From: JBEVOS01 sp964563395
GTDB lineage: Bacteria; Pseudomonadota; Alphaproteobacteria; Caulobacterales; Aquidulcibacteraceae
Assembly (NCBI GenBank): GCA_964563395.1
Contig: CAZLWK010000015.1
Location: 1-64,000, forward strand
Length of the DNA: 64,000 nt
Direction of reading: 5' to 3'
Shown: piece by piece, positions 34,452 through 43,217 of the stretch
Position numbering within the stretch: the stretch's first letter is position 1
Layout: every line of letters begins with the position of its first letter
The notes under the pieces: generated by a model
The model's input: only the letters and a program-made list of their open reading frames with translations
Databases searched by the model: none
Told to the model about the DNA's origin: nothing
Made by a program: the position numbers and the translations under genes

Positions 34452-35803
34452 CACGCAGTCTCCGGGGGCTGGCGAAAGAGGAAGACCAAGCTGACGAGGC
34501 ACAGTGCGGCTGGAACGATGGAAAACATCCAACGGATGGCTTCGAGTACTTGCGCGCTCTGCGCCTCCGCCGCGCCTTCGATGAATCCTGATGCAGCAAG
34601 GCCCGCGCCCGCGAGTGCGGCGCCGAGCGCCAGAGCCAGCTTTTCACCGGAGATCCAGAACCCGGTCATGAAACCTGCGCTCTGCGCAGCGGCGCCTGAT
34701 TCCGCGATGACTTGCGGCAAAAGCGAGAACGGAAAAATCTGCTGTCCGCCTTGAGCGAAGCCCAAGAGCGCGGCGGCCACGAGAACGCCGGCGCCGTTCA
34801 TGGCGTCCGAAAACCAGAAAGCGGCGGTTGCGACGGCGTAAAGAGACGCGGCGAGAATATAGGCCGTACGATCACCCACGCGCGCGCCCGCCATTACCCA
34901 GAGCGGCGTCGCGGCCAAGGAAACGCCGGTCAGCAAAACAAAAATGACGGCGATCAAAGTCTCATCCGAGCCCAACAGATATTTCGCGGCGTAGGGAAGC
35001 ATCGCCGCGTTCAAGCTGACGCAAACCAGTTGCAGCACATAAGCCAGCCAGAGGCGACGATAGGATCGCGCGCGAAGCAAACCCTTTAGAGTTGCTCCAA
35101 GCGAAGCCGGTTCCGAGACCTGGTTCTGGCCCCGCGCGCGGCGCCAAATCGCGGCGATTGCGAAGGCGAACATCGTGAAACAAACAGCACCCGCCACCAT
35201 CGACATCGACGCGTAACCGCCGCGTCCGCCGCCTGAAGCGGTCACAATGGCTGGCGCCAGAGCTCCCGCCGCCAAGACGCCCAACGCCATGAACGCCATG
35301 CGCCAAGCAACCATGCGGCGGCGATCTGAGGCGTCATTGGCGATCTCGCCGTAAAGCGCCACATAAGGCACGCTGAAAAGCGAGTAGAGAAGCGTGCAGA
35401 TAAGAAATATCACGCCGACATAGAGCGCGGCGGAAACGCCGCTCAACGCCTGGGGCGCGAAAAAAAGACATGCGAACGCAAGAGGGAATAGAGCCCCGCC
35501 AATCAGCATGTATGGCAGGCGTGCGCCAAGTCGCGACCGCGTGCGATCCGACGCACGGCCGATAGCCGGGTCGAAAAAGACCTCCACGACCTTCGGCGCC
35601 ATGATAGCCAAGGCCGCGAGCGCCGGCGTCACGGCCAGCGTCTCCGTCATGTAAAAGAGAAGGAGCACCTGGGGCACGACAACGAACATCGTCGTGCCAA
35701 GCGTGGCTGCGCCGAAGGCCGCGCTCACATCATGCCCAACCGGCTTCATGGACATGGCGCCGGTTTCAGTTCGGAAACTCACCGAATTGGACACCGCCAT
35801 CAC
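34451..35803 (-). CDS. MFS transporter, GPH (glycoside-pentoside-hexuronide) cation symporter type
   Basis: A 450-residue integral membrane protein with about twelve hydrophobic helices. MelB-like features: FFDPAIGRASDRTRSRLGARLPYM in the loop after helix 2 (58-95 region) and VPYVALYGEIANDASDRRRMVAWRM in the middle. Such symporters carry sugars, uronides or other organic solutes with H+ or Na+. The start overlaps the acyl-CoA synthetase stop by 4 bases. It would be the inner-membrane step after TonB receptor 2. Confidence 0.88.
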   Translation of the reverse strand: MMAVSNSVSFRTETGAMSMKPVGHDVSAAFGAATLGTTMFVVVPQVLLLFYMTETLAVTPALAALAIMAPKVVEVFFDPAIGRASDRTRSRLGARLPYMLIGGALFPLAFACLFFAPQALSGVSAALYVGVIFLICTLLYSLFSVPYVALYGEIANDASDRRRMVAWRMAFMALGVLAAGALAPAIVTASGGGRGGYASMSMVAGAVCFTMFAFAIAAIWRRARGQNQVSEPASLGATLKGLLRARSYRRLWLAYVLQLVCVSLNAAMLPYAAKYLLGSDETLIAVIFVLLTGVSLAATPLWVMAGARVGDRTAYILAASLYAVATAAFWFSDAMNGAGVLVAAALLGFAQGGQQIFPFSLLPQVIAESGAAAQSAGFMTGFWISGEKLALALGAALAGAGLAASGFIEGAAEAQSAQVLEAIRWMFSIVPAALCLVSLVFLFRQPPETA

Positions 35804-37320
35804 GCGCCCCGTTCATGGAACTGAAGCGCCTGCGCGCCGAGCGCGCGCCGGTCGATCTTTCCGTTCGGGAGATAAGGCAGTTCGGCGACGAAATGAACGC
35901 GCTTTGGAATCTTGTAATTCGCGAGACGTGCCCGCGCGAATGCGATGAGCTCCTCCTCTTGCAAAGAGTCGCGGCGCAAGATGAAGGCTTCGCCCACCTC
36001 GCCCCATAGCTCGTCCTTGCGCGCCACGACGATGGCCACCGCGACAGCGGGATGCGCCTCGAGCGCCAATTCCACTTCACGCGGATAGACATTGTAACCG
36101 CCCGACTTGAACATCTCCTTGGTGCGGCCGGACAAGATGTAAGCGCCGTCGCCGTTGAGACGCGCCAAATCACCCGTGCGCAGCCAGCCGTCGGCGGTGA
36201 AGGCGGCTTTCGTGGCGGCCGCGTCGTTCAAATATCCGGCGAAGGCGAGCGGGCCACGCACTTGTATTTCCTGGGCGCCCGCTTCACCCTCCGGATCCAG
36301 ACGGCACGCGCTCTCGGAAATCGGCGCGCCGATTGTATTGGCGAGCTGCTCAACGCGAGCGCCGCGATGCGTGAACGTGATCGAGCCCGTGATTTCGGTC
36401 AGGCCGTAGCATGTCGAGAGCGTTGGGCCGCGCCCAAAATAGCGCTCGATCAGTGATCGCGGCGCCGCCGCGCCGGACCAGATCAGCCATTGCAGCGCAG
36501 GCAAATGCTCAAGCGGCAACGCCCCATGCTCCTCGATCAACGCATACATGGACGGGATTTGCCCGAGATGCGTAAGCGCCTCCTGCTTGGCGATCGCGGC
36601 GATCCGATCCGGCTCGAAGCCACGCATGCAAATCATGGCCGCGCCGCTCGCCATGGCGGAGGCGCAGATATCGACGACGGCGCCGACATGATTGACGGGT
36701 AGATTGTTCAGGAAGCGCGCGTTCTCCAAGCCATACGCCTCCGCATAGAGGCGCGAGGCTTCGCGTAGCCCGGCGTGAGTCAATAGAGCGCCCTTGGGAA
36801 CGCCGGTGGTGCCGGACGTGAAAACGAGGAGAGCGACGTCGTCGAGATCGCTCGCCAAGGGGCCATCCGCGAGCGGCAGATGCGCGTTCAAGCCCTCAAG
36901 GCTTGGCCCCAAATTCAACAAAGCCGGCGGAAGATCGAGTGCGCTGAGCGCCTCATGAATGGCGCCGCGTACGGACGCCTCGACTTCAGACGCGACGCAC
37001 AAGAGCCGGGGCGATGACCGCCGCAGAACGTCGCGCACTTCCGTCGCCGTATAGCGCGGATTAAGGCCCAGCCAAACGCCGCCGGCTCGATGAGTCGCCG
37101 CCATGGTGACGACGAAGGCAAGACCTGGCGGCCCGGCGAAGGCGACGCGGTCTCCCGCGCGCAGGCCGGCGGCGCTTAGCGCCCGCGCCGCATCGGAAAC
37201 CATCGCACCAAGACGACCGTAACTTACGCGCGGCCCATCGACTTCGACGATCGCTTCGGAGTCTGGCCGCACGCGCGCCCAATGCGCGATGACATCCGGA
37301 AGAAAGGCGCCTTCAGCCAC
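35800..37320 (-). CDS. AMP-binding acyl-CoA synthetase (ANL superfamily) 1
   Basis: A 506-residue enzyme. The GTG at 37320 is preferred because the frame from 37350 would overlap the upstream gene by 38 bases; GGCGGAG precedes the GTG. Motifs: VFTSGTTGVPKGALLTH (P-loop), CYGLTEITGS, GWLRTGDLARLNGDGAYIL, and the C-terminal catalytic Lys in LPYLPNGKIDRRAL. It makes an acyl-adenylate and then a CoA thioester from a carboxylic acid. In the TetR operon it lies beside a MaoC hydratase, so it probably activates an unsaturated or aromatic acid derived from the imported compound. Confidence 0.92.
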   Translation of the reverse strand: MAEGAFLPDVIAHWARVRPDSEAIVEVDGPRVSYGRLGAMVSDAARALSAAGLRAGDRVAFAGPPGLAFVVTMAATHRAGGVWLGLNPRYTATEVRDVLRRSSPRLLCVASEVEASVRGAIHEALSALDLPPALLNLGPSLEGLNAHLPLADGPLASDLDDVALLVFTSGTTGVPKGALLTHAGLREASRLYAEAYGLENARFLNNLPVNHVGAVVDICASAMASGAAMICMRGFEPDRIAAIAKQEALTHLGQIPSMYALIEEHGALPLEHLPALQWLIWSGAAAPRSLIERYFGRGPTLSTCYGLTEITGSITFTHRGARVEQLANTIGAPISESACRLDPEGEAGAQEIQVRGPLAFAGYLNDAAATKAAFTADGWLRTGDLARLNGDGAYILSGRTKEMFKSGGYNVYPREVELALEAHPAVAVAIVVARKDELWGEVGEAFILRRDSLQEEELIAFARARLANYKIPKRVHFVAELPYLPNGKIDRRALGAQALQFHERGA

Positions 37321-37780
37321 GCTCCGCCCCGATAGGCGCCATAAGCCCAAGCCATTCGGCGACCAGAGCCGGCCGCGGCTCGTTTTCGACTTCCACCACG
37401 GCCTCGGTTTTCACGAGCAGATCGTGCGCGCTGCGCGGCTGAACATCCAAAACCTTGAAGCGCCCGCGAATGCGCGCATCCACGGGCACGGGCGCGATGA
37501 AGCGCACACGGTCAAAGCCGTAATTCAACCAATAATAGCCTTCCGGCCAGGGACTGGCCGCGTGACTGAAATGCGTGAGCAAGGACAAACTCAAAAAGCC
37601 GAACGCGATCGTGTGCGGGAAAGGCCCCTGCTCGCGACACCATTGCGGATCGACATGCATGGGATCTTGATCGCGCGTGACCGCGGCGAAGGCGTCGATG
37701 TCCGCTTGGCCGATGACGATCCAGGGCGATGCGCCGAGATCCTGTCCCGGCGCCACGGGAAGCGCGTTTGCAATGCTCAT
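37313..37780 (-). CDS. MaoC-like (R)-enoyl-CoA hydratase/dehydratase
   Basis: A 155-residue single hot-dog-fold protein. The hydratase motif has Asp37 and His42 (AVTRDQDPMHVD), the spacing of the catalytic pair of (R)-specific enoyl-CoA hydratases; TIAFGFLSLSLL is the following hot-dog helix and YGFDRVRFIAPVPVDARIRG the conserved strand region. It hydrates an enoyl-CoA made downstream of the synthetase. Starts within the tetR stop (ATGA). Confidence 0.9.
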   Translation of the reverse strand: MSIANALPVAPGQDLGASPWIVIGQADIDAFAAVTRDQDPMHVDPQWCREQGPFPHTIAFGFLSLSLLTHFSHAASPWPEGYYWLNYGFDRVRFIAPVPVDARIRGRFKVLDVQPRSAHDLLVKTEAVVEVENEPRPALVAEWLGLMAPIGAERG

Positions 37781-38472
37781 GGCTGATCGTCCATCGGCAA
37801 ACGAAGCGTAAAGAGATCACGCGCCTTCGGCGCCAATTTGGGATCGGGATCGCTGACATAGAGCGCGCGATGCCACATCACGGAGACGGATTGCGCCAGC
37901 GTCTCATGATCGCCGCATGCCTCCAGCACGTCAGCGCGGCGCCAGACGAAATAATCGAGCAACAAGCCGTCCAGCATCGCCTGCATCGCGTAGGCGCCGA
38001 AAAGTCGAGCCCGGAGCGCCCGCTTGCTTGTGGGGGCGCGCTTCGCCACGCTGGCGGCGATCGCCTTGGCGACCTCGGCGTTCGCGCTCGCCCACGCATC
38101 GCGCACGGCAGGCAGCACCTCCATCGCCTGACCGAGCGCGAGCATGAGGCTCGCCTGCTCCGCCCATAGGCCGATATAGCGGCGATTGGCGTTCAAGATG
38201 GAAAGAAAGGGATCGTCGGCCGCCGGGCCCGATAAGGCTTCGAGCGCGTTGCGGCGGATACGCTCGACAATCACTTCGCTGACAAGCGCGGCCTTGTCCT
38301 CAAAATAAATATAGAACGTGCCCGAAGCGACGCCCGCTTCGCTGCACACGTCCGTCACCTTCAAATCGAAATAGCCGTCGCGCGCTAAGAGCGCGAGCGC
38401 GGCCTCCTTGAGCTTGGCGCGCGTGCGTTCACCCTTGGTTGTACGACTTTCCTTGGCCGATGCCGCAGACAT
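37777..38472 (-). CDS. TetR family transcriptional regulator
   Basis: A 231-residue regulator; the start at 38472 (MSAASAKESR) is preferred over the upstream ATG, which lies at the operator. The N-terminal HTH (about 15-65) reads RTRAKLKEAALALLARDGYF, DLKVTDVCSEAGVASGTFYI and YFEDKAALVSEVI, a canonical TetR domain; the C-terminal helical ligand domain is diverged. First gene of an eight-gene operon and therefore autoregulated, probably through the palindrome at 38524. The GTFYIYF variety is common in regulators of acyl-CoA metabolism, which fits the downstream genes. Confidence 0.92.
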   Translation of the reverse strand: MSAASAKESRTTKGERTRAKLKEAALALLARDGYFDLKVTDVCSEAGVASGTFYIYFEDKAALVSEVIVERIRRNALEALSGPAADDPFLSILNANRRYIGLWAEQASLMLALGQAMEVLPAVRDAWASANAEVAKAIAASVAKRAPTSKRALRARLFGAYAMQAMLDGLLLDYFVWRRADVLEACGDHETLAQSVSVMWHRALYVSDPDPKLAPKARDLFTLRLPMDDQP

Positions 38473-38523
38473 GAGCGTGCTCCTGGCGAAGGTGCTAAAG
38501 CGCCGGTCGCCGGCTGTCAATGG

Positions 38524-38543
38524 ATATGAAGCCGGTTTCATAT
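38524..38543. promoter_or_regulatory. Palindromic operator candidate for TetR
   Basis: A 20-bp inverted repeat with arms ATATGAA and TTCATAT around six bases centred on CCGG; 18 of 20 positions are symmetric. It lies 51 bases upstream of the tetR ATG in the 109-base gap after dgcN, the usual position for an autoregulatory TetR site. Confidence 0.65.
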
Positions 38544-38581
38544 ACTCGCCAGCCGGAGTACGATAGGGCCGCCTCGAAGCG

Positions 38582-39586
38582 TTAAGGACCTACCGCGAGC
38601 ACGGCGTCCACGGCCTGTTCCACGCCGAAACGCATGGGATCGAAAACGGGGAGCCCGAGCGCGGCGGCCGCGTCCGCGGCCGCGCGCAGCGCCTCATCGT
38701 CAGGCAGGCGGCTAGTGTTCAAGGCGAGCGCGACGCAGCGGGCGCGCGGATTGGTGAGACGCGCCGCTTCCTCGTAGCGACGAATTGCTTCTTCGAGCGG
38801 AGGAATGGGAAAGTCCGGATAGCTCTCGATATGCGTGCGTCCGGGTTTGTGGCACAGGATGAGCGCGTCCGGCTGCGAACCATGGATCAGACCCAGAGTG
38901 ACGCCTGCATAAGCCGGATGAAACAGCGCGCCCTGGCCTTCGATCAAATCCCAATGATCGGGCGCGGCGTCGGGCGAAAGTGTTTCAGCGGCGCCGGCGA
39001 TAAAATCGGCCACCACGGCGTCAATCGCCACGCCCTCCCCGGCGATCATGATGCCGGTTTGGCCGGTGGCGCGAAAAGTGGCGTTCACACCGCGCTGACG
39101 CATCGCCTTCGTCAAAGCCAAGGCGGCGTATTTTTTTCCAAGCGCGCAATCAGTGCCCACGGTCAAGGCACGGAGACCGCTTCGCTTGCGGCCGGTGGCG
39201 ATTGGGAACGCCCTCGCGGAATGACGCACGTCGTGCAGCACCCGCCCATGCCGGGCGGCGGCGTCGGCGATCGCGGGAATGTCGCCGAGGCGTTGATGCA
39301 TGCCGCTGACGATGTCGAGCCCGGCCTCGATGGCGGCGACCAGAGCGGGAGTCCAAGCCTCTGGAAGCCGCCCACCGATCGGCGCGACGCCGATCAGCAA
39401 AGAGCGCGCGCCCGCCTCGAAGGCCGCGCGCGGCGACATGTCCGGCAAACCGAGATCGATGCCGCCATCGAGCCGATATTGCGCGATTGAATCTCCAGGC
39501 GACCAATCGCGAACGCCGAACGCCGTCTTGGCGTACGTCTCGGTCGCAACATCGCCGACAAAGAGAAGATAGGGTTTCCGGATCAT
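38582..39586 (-). CDS. dgcN: DUF1611 family protein, DgcN-like (D-glutamate N-acetyltransferase type)
   Basis: A 334-residue protein; start at 39586 (MIRKPYLLFVGDVAT). It has an N-terminal alpha/beta domain and a nucleotide-binding core with Walker-A-like GTDCALGKK (144-152), followed by GQTGIMIAGEGVAID and DLIEGQGALFHPAYAGVTLGL, the DUF1611 signature. DgcN of marine bacteria N-acetylates D-glutamate before DgcA epimerises it to N-acetyl-L-glutamate. A DgcA-like epimerase gene is in this window (46830-47807), which supports the assignment, although the two are not adjacent. Divergent from an OprB-like porin. Confidence 0.78.
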   Translation of the reverse strand: MIRKPYLLFVGDVATETYAKTAFGVRDWSPGDSIAQYRLDGGIDLGLPDMSPRAAFEAGARSLLIGVAPIGGRLPEAWTPALVAAIEAGLDIVSGMHQRLGDIPAIADAAARHGRVLHDVRHSARAFPIATGRKRSGLRALTVGTDCALGKKYAALALTKAMRQRGVNATFRATGQTGIMIAGEGVAIDAVVADFIAGAAETLSPDAAPDHWDLIEGQGALFHPAYAGVTLGLIHGSQPDALILCHKPGRTHIESYPDFPIPPLEEAIRRYEEAARLTNPRARCVALALNTSRLPDDEALRAAADAAAALGLPVFDPMRFGVEQAVDAVLAVGP

Positions 39587-39618
39587 CGTTTGTCTCTGTC
39601 TTCTAACGTCGCACATAT

Positions 39619-39640
39619 CGCGTCGGCAATCGGCGACGCG
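39619..39640. promoter_or_regulatory. Inverted repeat in the dgcN/porin divergent promoter
   Basis: CGCGTCG (39619-39625) and CGACGCG (39634-39640) form perfect 7-base arms around 8 bases, in the 142-base gap between the divergent dgcN and porin genes. It is a possible operator for both; no matching copy was noticed elsewhere and the binding protein is unknown. Confidence 0.4.
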
Positions 39641-39728
39641 AGGTAAAGTTGAAAGCGCCTCGCAGCCGCAAAGAAAGCGCCCTTGGCGCGCTCACAATTT
39701 GGTGTATCGACACGACAAGAAAGACGCG

Positions 39729-40898
39729 ATGGCGAACACACGCGCCATGCAAAAACATATGCAAGGCGCGATTCTCAGCGCTCTCCTCACCGGTCTCGGC
39801 GCCACGAACGCGGCGGCGCAAATGACGGGCGATCACGAAGCTGTCCAGTTCTCCTTCACCTATATCGGAGAAGCGTGGAGCTTGCTTGACGGCGGGGTCG
39901 CTCCCGGCGGCGCTTATCTCGATTACGCCGAGGCGGCGTTGGATTTCGACGGCGCGGCGCTCGGTTGGAATGGCGTCTCCGCCCATGCGTCGGCCTTCTG
40001 GACCAATGGCGATTCACTCTCGGACCGCATCGGCGACGCGCAGGGCGCATCCAATATTGAAACGGGCGAAAGCGTACTGCGCCTGCTTCAGGCCTATGTC
40101 GAAGCGCCGGTCTTCGGGGTTTCCGTGCGTGCAGGCATCATGGATCTGAACGCGGAGTTCGATGTCGTTGAACCCGCAGGCCTCTTCATTCAATCGGCGC
40201 ATGGCATCGGCAGCGAATTCAGCCAGTCGGGCCAAGCAGGCCCCTCCATATTTCCCGTAACGGCTTTTGGTCTGCGCGTGTCGCACGAAGTATCCGAAGG
40301 ATTGACACTTCGAGGGGCCGTTTTCGACGCCGTGCCTGGGGATCCGGGCGACCCGGACGCGGCCGCGGCGGTGATTTTTAATGAGGACGAAGGCGCGCTG
40401 CTGGTCGCGGAAGCGGAATGGGCCGGCGAAAGAATCTGGACCACCCTTGGCTATTGGCGATACGATGCCGACCAAGAACAGCTCAATGGCGAAAGCGGCG
40501 CCGGCGCCGATGGAGTTTACGGCTCAGTCACCTATCGCGCGCGCGAATCCGCCGCCGAGACTGGCGCTATCGATGTGTGGCTTCGAGTCGGCATGGCGGA
40601 CGCGGATTTCTACGCCATCGAGACGTATCTCGGCGCGGGAGTCGTGGCGCACGCGCCGCTATCGGGGCGCGCGGAAGATTCCGTCGGCCTTGCGATCGCC
40701 GCTGCATTGTTCAGCGATCCGGCCAGGGCCGCCGATGGCCTCACATCGCACGAGACCGTCATTGAGGCGACCTACCGCGCGCAGATTAATGAGCACTTCG
40801 CGATCCAGCCGGATGTGCAATACGTGATCAATCCCGGCGGCAGCGGCGACTTGGACAATGCGATTGTGGTGGGCGTGCGCTTCGAGGCGACCTTCTGA
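39729..40898 (+). CDS. OprB-like outer-membrane porin
   Basis: A 389-residue protein. The ATG at 39729 is preferred to the TTG at 39699 because the signal peptide (to TNAAAQ) then has a normal length. The mature part alternates amphipathic strands; FTYIGEAWSLLDGG, YVEAPVFGVSVRAGIMDLNAEFD, FGLRVSHEVSEGLTLRGAVFD and the ending AIVVGVRFEATF resemble carbohydrate-selective OprB porins. It probably admits small solutes such as acidic amino acids or sugars for the divergent DgcN pathway. A hairpin follows the stop. Confidence 0.75.
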   Translation: MANTRAMQKHMQGAILSALLTGLGATNAAAQMTGDHEAVQFSFTYIGEAWSLLDGGVAPGGAYLDYAEAALDFDGAALGWNGVSAHASAFWTNGDSLSDRIGDAQGASNIETGESVLRLLQAYVEAPVFGVSVRAGIMDLNAEFDVVEPAGLFIQSAHGIGSEFSQSGQAGPSIFPVTAFGLRVSHEVSEGLTLRGAVFDAVPGDPGDPDAAAAVIFNEDEGALLVAEAEWAGERIWTTLGYWRYDADQEQLNGESGAGADGVYGSVTYRARESAAETGAIDVWLRVGMADADFYAIETYLGAGVVAHAPLSGRAEDSVGLAIAAALFSDPARAADGLTSHETVIEATYRAQINEHFAIQPDVQYVINPGGSGDLDNAIVVGVRFEATF

Positions 40899-40922
40899 TC
40901 GATCCGCCGGTCGAGACAAAGG

Positions 40923-40944
40923 ACCCGCCGTTTCCGGCGGGCCT
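40923..40944. terminator. Hairpin terminator between the porin and TonB receptor 3
   Basis: CCCGCCG (40924-40930) pairs with CGGCGGG (40935-40941) around a TTTC loop, in the 52-base gap between two convergent genes. It probably works in both directions; the flanking sequence is weakly T-rich only on the right. Confidence 0.7.
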
Positions 40945-40950
40945 CGTTCG

Positions 40951-43059
40951 TTAGTAATTCACCTCGAGCGTGACGCCGACCAGACGACGCTCGCCGAGCG
41001 TTCCGCAACAATCGAACGTCCCGATCACATCCCGATAGACGAAATATTCCTCGTCGAAGATGTTATCGGCGAAAGCCGTGAGCGACCAGCGCTCGGCGCG
41101 ATAGCCGATCCGCAGATTCGCCGTCACATAATCTCCGACCGTATCCGCCGGCGTATTTTGAATATCTCGCGCGAGATAGCTCGATACGTGACGCGCATCC
41201 GCCCCGATGAAGATACCGTTCGACAAATCCCAATCGAACCCGGCGGAGATCGTCCAGGCCGGCGATTCCGGGAATTCCGAACCGCTGAAATCGCCCAAAG
41301 TCGAAACGAATTCCTCGAACTCCGTCTGCACGTAGCCGACCGCCAGGAACGTATCGAACCCTTCCGCCAGCTGAGCCTTGACCTCCAATTCGCCGCCATA
41401 GAGCATCGATTGGCCTGCATTGAGCGTCACGTTCGAGGTGAAATCGCCGGGGATGAGCTGCAATTCGACCTGCTGGTCGCTCCAATCCGTGTAGAAGACG
41501 TTCGCGTTCAGCGTAACGCTGTCGTCGAACAGACGGCTGCGGAACGCGATCTCGTACGTGGACGTGTATTCGGGGTCGAACGTATAGGTCGAGCCGTCCG
41601 TCAGATCGACGCCCACGCCCCCGGATCGGAAGCCCCGCTGGAACGTGGCGCCAATCGACATATTGTCGGCGAAATCCCAAACGAGGCCAACCTTTGGCAG
41701 GAAGGTAGTCTGCTCATCTTCAGCCTGGCCGGAGATAAGGATGTCCGAGAACGCCGGATTGTCGTTGTCGCGGCTGAAGAAATTCGAGTTCGTTTGCTCT
41801 TCGAAATCCAGGCGTCCGCCCATGATCGCGGTCCAATCCTCCGCGAACGGCACCGACATTTCGCCGAACACGGCGTAATTGCGCGTTTCGATCGTGTTGT
41901 CGGCGGTGTCGAACCGGCCGAAGGACCGCCGCAAACGGAGAGATTCGTTTTCCTCGTCCGCGATGTAGAGGCCCAACACCCACGTCGGGTTTACATCCCC
42001 GCCATCGTGATTGAGACGGAACTCCTGTGTCACGAGACGCTGATCGTCGCCGCCGCGCGTCACATCAGTCTCGCCCGGCGTGCCCTCATTGATCGATGGG
42101 GTCTCCACATCGGTCAATCCAAACGCCGTCAGCGAGGTGAACGTAAGGTTTTCACCGAAGTCGCGCGTCAACTCGAAAGCGGCCGTTTGATTGTCCGATG
42201 AGCGGTTTTCCTGGAATACCGGCGTTCCGGCGTTCAAATCGCCGCGGCGCTCCGAATAATCAAAGCCAAGACCCGGGCCGGCGATGTCGTCATAGGTCGG
42301 CGAATCGTGCGCGAAGGAATAGCTGAGTTCGCCGCGCCATCCGCCAAATGCGCTGGGCGCGAACAGAAGCTTGCCGCGCACCTGATAATATTCATCCGTG
42401 ATGAAATCGTCGAAGCGGCTATATTGCTCATAAAGCGGATAATTCAGATCGCTTTCGCTCTCCGAATATTCCCCCGCGATCCGAAACGCGACGGCATCGC
42501 CGAGCAGCGGACCGCCAAATGCGATCGCGCCTTCGCGCAAATCGTTCTCGCCGACCGTCAGGCGCGCCGCCGCATCCCATTCAAAGCTCGGATCGCGCGT
42601 CTGCACGTAAATCGCCCCTGCGAGCGAGGCGCGTCCGCTGAGCGTCGATTGCGGACCGCGATAGATCTCGACTTGTTCGACATCCCACAAGCCTCTGGCG
42701 CCGCGCCGGGCGCCCTGCACGGTCTGCGCAGCGCCGTCGATATAGACGCTGGCGAGCGGGGCCCCGCCCGGCGTCAAGCCTTCGGAATTGACGCCGCGAA
42801 TGACGAAGCCCGCGTCAACCCAGTCCGCATCGATCACGCCCGCAACAACGCGGAAGGCGTCGCGGAAACTATCGAGCCCCTTATCGGCGATGTCCTGCCC
42901 GGTGATGACGCCGACGCTCGCTTGCGTGTCCTGCAGCGAGCGGGGCGTCTTTTGCCCCGTGATGATGATCTCGTCTTCCCCGGTCGCCTGCGCAAGCGAC
43001 GCCGGTGCGGCGATCGCAAGCGCGGCTGTCGCCAAAAGAGCCGTCCGCGCGTGTTTCAT
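40951..43059 (-). CDS. TonB-dependent outer-membrane receptor 3
   Basis: A 702-residue receptor; the start at 43059 (MKHARTALLATAALAIAAPA) follows GGAGGGG. Signal peptide to ASLAQA, TonB box-like DEIIITGQKTPR, plug with RGPQSTLSGRASLAGAIYVQT, barrel ending RRLVGVTLEVNY with an aromatic terminus. Two GntR2-type sites 21 bp apart lie upstream, making it the outer-membrane importer of regulon 2, the proposed D-peptide system. Not obviously a recent duplicate of receptors 1 or 2. Confidence 0.92.
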   Translation of the reverse strand: MKHARTALLATAALAIAAPASLAQATGEDEIIITGQKTPRSLQDTQASVGVITGQDIADKGLDSFRDAFRVVAGVIDADWVDAGFVIRGVNSEGLTPGGAPLASVYIDGAAQTVQGARRGARGLWDVEQVEIYRGPQSTLSGRASLAGAIYVQTRDPSFEWDAAARLTVGENDLREGAIAFGGPLLGDAVAFRIAGEYSESESDLNYPLYEQYSRFDDFITDEYYQVRGKLLFAPSAFGGWRGELSYSFAHDSPTYDDIAGPGLGFDYSERRGDLNAGTPVFQENRSSDNQTAAFELTRDFGENLTFTSLTAFGLTDVETPSINEGTPGETDVTRGGDDQRLVTQEFRLNHDGGDVNPTWVLGLYIADEENESLRLRRSFGRFDTADNTIETRNYAVFGEMSVPFAEDWTAIMGGRLDFEEQTNSNFFSRDNDNPAFSDILISGQAEDEQTTFLPKVGLVWDFADNMSIGATFQRGFRSGGVGVDLTDGSTYTFDPEYTSTYEIAFRSRLFDDSVTLNANVFYTDWSDQQVELQLIPGDFTSNVTLNAGQSMLYGGELEVKAQLAEGFDTFLAVGYVQTEFEEFVSTLGDFSGSEFPESPAWTISAGFDWDLSNGIFIGADARHVSSYLARDIQNTPADTVGDYVTANLRIGYRAERWSLTAFADNIFDEEYFVYRDVIGTFDCCGTLGERRLVGVTLEVNY

Positions 43060-43085
43060 GGAACCCCTCCGTCGCCCCTCGACTA

Positions 43086-43120
43086 AAGCGCATACACTTT
43101 GCGTATAAGTGCGTACACAT
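43086..43120. promoter_or_regulatory. Tandem GntR2 operators upstream of TonB receptor 3
   Basis: Two 14-mers, AAGCGCATACACTT (43086-43099, 12/14 to AAGTGTATACACTT) and AAGTGCGTACACAT (43107-43120, 11/14), have starts exactly 21 bp apart, i.e. about two helical turns. They lie 27-61 bases upstream of the receptor ATG. Confidence 0.65.
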
Positions 43121-43217
43121 GGCAAGCGAATTGCGACGTTTTCATTGCGAAACGTCATTCGCTATTAAGACTTAGTCGCAATACGATGCTCTGTCTATAC
43201 GCGCAAGGGCGCGGGCG

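Noticed and set aside
33863..34532. Start of the saccharopine-dehydrogenase-like gene at 34532
   Set aside because: The extension lies within the transporter gene; the ATG at 34451 overlaps its stop and begins directly at the Rossmann motif.
39702..39713. GTGTATCGACAC upstream of the OprB-like porin as a GntR2 site
   Set aside because: It is symmetric but lacks the GTATAC centre and the spacing of the accepted sites.
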